35,946 nucleotides of DNA, from contig JAOBWK010000096.1 in assembly GCA_025463305.1 (NCBI GenBank), positions 1 through 35,946 of the forward strand, written 5' to 3'. Positions 32,469 through 35,946 of this stretch are shown piece after piece; position 1 is the first letter of the stretch; each line of letters starts with the position of its first letter. Made by a program: the position numbers and the translations under genes. Under the pieces are notes generated by a model. The model was not told the DNA's origin. It did no database searches and was given only the letters and a program-made list of their open reading frames with translations. The stretch comes from Ilumatobacteraceae bacterium (GTDB lineage Bacteria; Actinomycetota; Acidimicrobiia; Acidimicrobiales; Ilumatobacteraceae).

Positions 32469-34055
32469 GTGTCGAATGACATGATCAACACGCCGGCGAG
32501 CGTGCTCGGGGAAGCGATCGAGGCGGCTCCGGTTGCCCCGGCACCCGGTGATCTCAACGACGAGCTGCTGCGCACCGACATCTGGACCGACGAGATGGTT
32601 CACCGTGCCGGCATCCCGGTGGTCGACGTGCCGTTCGTGAGCTGCGGCGGCGGGATGGGCTCGTTCGTGCTGTCCGACTACCTGCGCGTCGCAGGCGTCG
32701 ACACCAGCCAGATCCGGGTGCTGAGCAACCTCGAGTACCCGTGGCAGACCTACGAGTACCTCACCAAGGTCAGCCAGATCCCGCGGACCGAGCGGCTGCG
32801 CAGCGACAGCCAGGGCATGCCCGACTGCCTGTGGGGCTTCCCCAGCTACGCGCTTCGCGAGGCGCGCAAGGAGAAGAAGCTGTTCCCGATCTGGAACGTG
32901 CTCACCGAGCCGGTCCTGGCCGACTACTGGACGCCGCGCGCCGGCACCGTGTTCGAGGGCCTCGCCAAGGAAGTCGCCCGCACCCGCTACAACGAGATGC
33001 TCGTGTCGGGCCAGGTCCGCATGGTGCGTCGCCGCAACGGTGGCGGCTACTACACCATCCTCACCCCGCCACCGGGCACCAGCGCCACCCGTCGCGTCGC
33101 CTACCGCAGCCAGTTCGTTCACCTCGCGATCGGGTACCCGGGCCTGAAGTTCCTGCCCGATCTGCAGGAGTACCGCACCAAGTACAACGACCTCGCCCAC
33201 ACCGTGAACGCGTACGAGCCGCACGAGCACATCTACGAGGGCCTGCTCGCCAAGCCCGGCACGGTGCTCGTCCGCGGCGGCGGCATCGTCGCCTCGCGCG
33301 TCCTGCAGCGGCTGATGGACGACCGCGAGCAGAAGGGCGCTCAGACCCAGATCCTGCACCTGTTCCGCACCTACTACTCGGGCCGCCACAACAAGTGGGG
33401 CTTCGCCAAGCGGCGCGGTGCGTACGGGTTCGCGTTCCAGGGCTTCAACGCGCCGAAGAGCGCGTGGGGCGGCCAGCACATCCAACAGATGCTGAAGCTG
33501 GAGGGCAAGGAGCGCAAGGACCTCTACGACCTCACCGGTGGCGCGCACACCCCGTACCGCAAGTACTGGCTCGATCAGATGAAGCGCGGCCGGGACCAGG
33601 GCTGGTACACCACCTACCAGGGCGAGGTTGTCGACGTGAAGCCGTCGGCCGACGGCACCGGCGTGGTCACCACGATCCGCCAGAACAACGGCAGCACGGC
33701 GACGCTCGAGGCGAACATCATCCTCGACTGCACCGGGCTCGAAGCCGACATCCGCGAGCACCGCATCTACGCGGACCTGCTCGATCACTCGGGCGCCGGC
33801 CGCAACCCGCTCGGCCGCCTCGACGTCGATCCCAGCTTCGAGGCCCGTGGCACGCGCAGCGGCAACGGCAGGATGTATGCATCGGGCTCGGCCACCTATG
33901 GCGGCTACTTCGCCGGCGTCGACACGTTCCTCGGTCTGCAGCTCTCCGCCCAGCGCATCACCGACGATCTGGCCAAGCAGGGCTTCGGACAACGCATCGG
34001 CATCGGCCGATCGGTGAGCAACTGGTGGAAGTGGATGCGCCACAAGCAGATCTAG
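32469..34055 (+). CDS. Two-Rossmann flavoprotein-like protein of unknown function
   Basis: 528 aa. An N-terminal dinucleotide-binding motif lies at about 52-75 (VDVPFVSCGGGMGSFVLSDYL), and a second glycine-rich motif TVLVRGGGIVASRVL lies in the middle of the chain. Late in the sequence are ANIILDCTG and GRMYASGSATYGGYFAGVDTFLG, as in FAD-dependent monooxygenase/reductase folds where a Gly-rich strand closes the FAD site. The fold is therefore probably flavin- and NAD(P)H-binding, but no close family is recognised and no substrate can be named. The GTG at 32469 is chosen for its strong SD (AGAAGGGA, about 6 nt upstream). It sits between two kinase genes, which is unusual for an oxidoreductase. 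Confidence 0.75.
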   Translation: MSNDMINTPASVLGEAIEAAPVAPAPGDLNDELLRTDIWTDEMVHRAGIPVVDVPFVSCGGGMGSFVLSDYLRVAGVDTSQIRVLSNLEYPWQTYEYLTKVSQIPRTERLRSDSQGMPDCLWGFPSYALREARKEKKLFPIWNVLTEPVLADYWTPRAGTVFEGLAKEVARTRYNEMLVSGQVRMVRRRNGGGYYTILTPPPGTSATRRVAYRSQFVHLAIGYPGLKFLPDLQEYRTKYNDLAHTVNAYEPHEHIYEGLLAKPGTVLVRGGGIVASRVLQRLMDDREQKGAQTQILHLFRTYYSGRHNKWGFAKRRGAYGFAFQGFNAPKSAWGGQHIQQMLKLEGKERKDLYDLTGGAHTPYRKYWLDQMKRGRDQGWYTTYQGEVVDVKPSADGTGVVTTIRQNNGSTATLEANIILDCTGLEADIREHRIYADLLDHSGAGRNPLGRLDVDPSFEARGTRSGNGRMYASGSATYGGYFAGVDTFLGLQLSAQRITDDLAKQGFGQRIGIGRSVSNWWKWMRHKQI

Positions 34056-34100
34056 TTCGATGTCCACCCAGTCCGCACACCCCGATCTCCTGGAGCTCTC

Positions 34101-34562
34101 ATGATCCCCACACTCAACGGACGGATCCAGACGAGGATCTTCCTGATCCTCTTCGTCGGCATCCCCTGGACGCTGATCATCACCCCGTTCCTGCCGAACA
34201 ACCGAGACGTCACGGGCGGCAGCCTGATCGACACGTACAAGACCACGTTCACGGTGCTCGGCATCGTGCTGGTGCTCGCGGTGTTCGGATGGGAGCTGAT
34301 CTACCACTTCCTCCAGCAGTTCCGGTGGGAGAAGGACTGGCCGGTGATGTTCACGTTCTTCCTCGTCATCCCCGAGGCCATCGTCGCCAAGCTGGTGTTC
34401 GACGCGCTCGACATCGGCACGAAGTTCGGTGCCACCGCAACCAACGCGACGTTCTGGTGGCACATCGTCACGACGTGGATGGTGATGTGGCTGTTCGTCC
34501 TCGGCCCGATCAAGGTGCTCTTCATCCGCTGGCGCTTCAGCGGCGGACGGATCTTCTTCTGA
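34101..34562 (+). CDS. Four-helix membrane protein, function unknown
   Basis: 153 aa with four hydrophobic helices (about 11-30, 46-68, 81-104, 118-142). It is rich in Trp and Phe (for example HFLQQFRWEKDWPVMFTFFL and FWWHIVTTWMVMWLF). The ends and the loop charges (KWxxK/R near membrane faces) suggest an N-in/C-in topology, tentatively. SD CTGGAG precedes the ATG by 5 nt. Two bases separate its stop from the second kinase start, so the two are translated together. It may be the membrane anchor or sensor for the kinase. No homologous family recognised. Confidence 0.78.
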   Translation: MIPTLNGRIQTRIFLILFVGIPWTLIITPFLPNNRDVTGGSLIDTYKTTFTVLGIVLVLAVFGWELIYHFLQQFRWEKDWPVMFTFFLVIPEAIVAKLVFDALDIGTKFGATATNATFWWHIVTTWMVMWLFVLGPIKVLFIRWRFSGGRIFF

Positions 34563-34564
34563 CC

Positions 34565-35410
34565 ATGGACGAATCGACGAGCGCCGGTCCCGCCGGCGGT
34601 GTCCCGCCCGAGCTGGGCGACTACGCGGTGCTGCGCCCCTTCAGCGAGGGCGGTCACGGCCGTTTCTACCTGGCCACGCCACCGGCTCGACTCGGGCTCC
34701 AGGACGCCGTGGTCATCAAGGTCGTCGCCGGCACCCAGGAGGCGGGCTTCCGTCGCTTCACCCGCGAGCTCAAGCTGTTCGCCCGCGTCCACAGCCCCCA
34801 TCTCGTCACCCTGTACGACGCCGGCCAGGCCGAAGACGTCTTCTTCTACTCGATGGAGTGGTGCCAGGGCGGAACCCTCGCCGCGCCCACCACCGAGCTG
34901 AGCCGGCCGGCCAAGCTGCGCGCCGTCGCCGACGCGGCGCGCGCCGCGCACGATCTGCACGAGGCCGGCATCGCCCACCGCGACCTGCGCCCTGGCAACG
35001 TGCTGCTGCGCGCCGACGGCTCGGCGTGCCTCGGCGATCTCGGGCTCGCCCAGTTCGGCAGCGGCTCGGTCACCTCGATGGCACCGATGGCCTCGATCGG
35101 CTTCGTCGATCCGAAGCTGATCACCGGCGACAGCGCGAGCCGCGCCAGCGACATCTACTCGCTCGGCGCGATGCTGCACTGGGTGCTCACCGGCAAGCAC
35201 ATCCATCCGGGCGTCGAAGGCGTCGACCCGATGATGGCCGTGCGCTCGGTGCTGCGCGAACCACCGCACGTCGACCGCGACCTGCTCAGCCCCGGCGAGG
35301 CCGACATCGTCCTCGCCTGCACCTCGCCCAACATCGAGCAGCGTCCACGGACCGCTCTCGAGGTGGCGACGATGATCGACTCCCTCTCCACTCCTGCCGA
35401 TCCGACCTGA
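34565..35410 (+). CDS. Ser/Thr kinase-like protein with altered catalytic motifs
   Basis: 281 aa, essentially a lone kinase domain. The G-loop is SEGGHGRFY (28-35), the ATP-anchoring Lys is Lys52, and Glu68 is probably the helix-C Glu. The catalytic loop reads HRDLRPGN (138-145), with Arg142 in place of the usual Lys. The metal loop is DLG (158-160) instead of DFG, and FVDP (180-183) stands where APE is expected. Asp140, Asn145 and Asp158 are kept, so weak activity is possible, but a pseudokinase role is an alternative. It starts 3 nt after the membrane-protein stop and is followed 13 nt later by the next gene. Confidence 0.82.
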   Translation: MDESTSAGPAGGVPPELGDYAVLRPFSEGGHGRFYLATPPARLGLQDAVVIKVVAGTQEAGFRRFTRELKLFARVHSPHLVTLYDAGQAEDVFFYSMEWCQGGTLAAPTTELSRPAKLRAVADAARAAHDLHEAGIAHRDLRPGNVLLRADGSACLGDLGLAQFGSGSVTSMAPMASIGFVDPKLITGDSASRASDIYSLGAMLHWVLTGKHIHPGVEGVDPMMAVRSVLREPPHVDRDLLSPGEADIVLACTSPNIEQRPRTALEVATMIDSLSTPADPT

Positions 35411-35422
35411 TAGGACACTGCC

Positions 35423-35946
35423 ATGCAGAGCTTCACCCTCATCCCCCAGCTCGGCGGCGGTCGCGGGCGTCTCGTGCGAGTCGGCAGCACCGTGCTGTAC
35501 TCGGCCGGCGATGCCGCTGCCGCGACGGCGCTCATCGGCTGGTGCCGCCTCGTCGGTGATCGACCGGCGAGCGAGGTGATGACCGAGCTGACCCGGTTGT
35601 CCGCCGGCGCATCCACGCTCGGACCGTTCTGCGCCGTCGTCATCGGCGAGCACGGGCTCGACGTGCTGTCGCAGGGCGGCGTGCCGCTCGTGGCCTCCGG
35701 CGCGGCCGGCACCCAGAACCTCAGCGACGGCCAGACCCATCTGCACGACATCACCGCGCTGAACCTCCTCATCGGCGATGCACCGATCGACACCCTGCTC
35801 GCGCTCGACGAGGGCGTCGTGGCGGCAGACGGGTTCAGCCTGCGCGCGAAGTCGGCCACGGCACTGCCGTGGGGTGCCGCGCCCAGCAGTGCCGCCGCTG
35901 CCGCGGCGCCCGCGGCCACACCGGCGGCCACCCCAGCCCCGGCCGC
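35423..35946 (+). CDS. Partial protein of the kinase island, possibly FHA-linked
   Basis: The ATG at 35423 opens a frame that runs off the window after 174 codons. Visible sequence begins MQSFTLIPQLGGGRGRLVRVG, with a compact beta-rich N-terminal domain (about 1-150, including FCAVVIGEHGLDVLSQGGVPLV and ALDEGVVAADGFSLR) and then an Ala/Pro-rich linker (SSAAAAAAPAATPAATPA). This N-terminal type followed by a Pro/Ala linker is familiar from actinobacterial proteins that end in an FHA phosphothreonine-binding domain, but that part is outside the window. It starts 13 nt after the kinase stop with a weak AGGA SD, so it belongs to the same operon. Confidence 0.7.
   Translation, partial: MQSFTLIPQLGGGRGRLVRVGSTVLYSAGDAAAATALIGWCRLVGDRPASEVMTELTRLSAGASTLGPFCAVVIGEHGLDVLSQGGVPLVASGAAGTQNLSDGQTHLHDITALNLLIGDAPIDTLLALDEGVVAADGFSLRAKSATALPWGAAPSSAAAAAAPAATPAATPAPA

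Noticed and set aside
1..35946. CRISPR arrays, insertion sequences, prophage genes or att sites.
   Set aside because: No regularly spaced repeats, transposase, integrase or phage structural genes were seen. The tRNA-Pro has no duplicated 3' end in view.

Overview
The window is GC-rich, densely packed bacterial chromosome with frequent GTG starts, 1-4 nt gene overlaps and many start codons placed 6-7 nt after a TANNNT hexamer (a leaderless-mRNA layout). Together with the gene content (LytB/IspH, fatty-acid-CoA ligases, acyl-CoA dehydrogenase, LLM flavin oxidoreductase, Ser/Thr kinases) this suggests an actinobacterium, perhaps of the Acidimicrobiia. That placement is an inference from style and content, not from a marker gene.

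Layout. (1) 1-205: tail of an unknown plus-strand gene, a hairpin terminator, and a minus-strand tRNA-Pro(GGG) with encoded CCA. (2) 413-4088, minus: a three-gene Fe(III) ABC importer (lipoprotein binding protein, fused permease, ATPase) linked by two TGATG overlaps, with a DtxR/IdeR-like iron box upstream of its first gene. Divergent from it is a compact molybdopterin/[4Fe-4S] oxidoreductase (4219-6237). (3) 6331-10819, minus: a Pro-rich single-pass membrane protein, a zinc-ribbon membrane protein, the GTPase Der with a repeat-bearing N-terminal tail, and a PDZ/radical-SAM/DUF512 protein overlapping der by 4 nt. (4) 10872-12340, plus: IspH and a small CopD-like membrane protein. (5) 12347-20065: lipid and small-molecule metabolism in short divergent and convergent units (acyl-CoA dehydrogenase, flavin reductase, SirB1-like protein, acyl-CoA ligase, methyltransferase, lipoprotein, aldehyde dehydrogenase, glycerophosphodiesterase). 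(6) 20067-22210, minus: a second AMP-forming ligase broken by a +1 frameshift at a G4 run, and a 4-TM protein. (7) 22233-30336, plus: a gamma-glutamyltransferase-family protein, then an LLM oxidoreductase, a CodA-like amidohydrolase, an SDR and a NitT/TauT-type ABC importer. This looks like an uptake-and-degradation module for an unknown, probably N-containing small molecule, and ends in a strong intrinsic terminator. (8) 30463 to the right edge, plus: a putative signalling island made of a soluble Ser/Thr kinase with a long C-terminal region, a two-Rossmann flavoprotein-like protein, a 4-TM protein, a second kinase with altered catalytic motifs, and a protein cut by the window end.

Region 8 is the best candidate for an undescribed system. 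Its components are recognisable only at fold level and their joint function is unknown. Other notable points are the iron box, the consistent leaderless promoter geometry and the frameshifted ligase.
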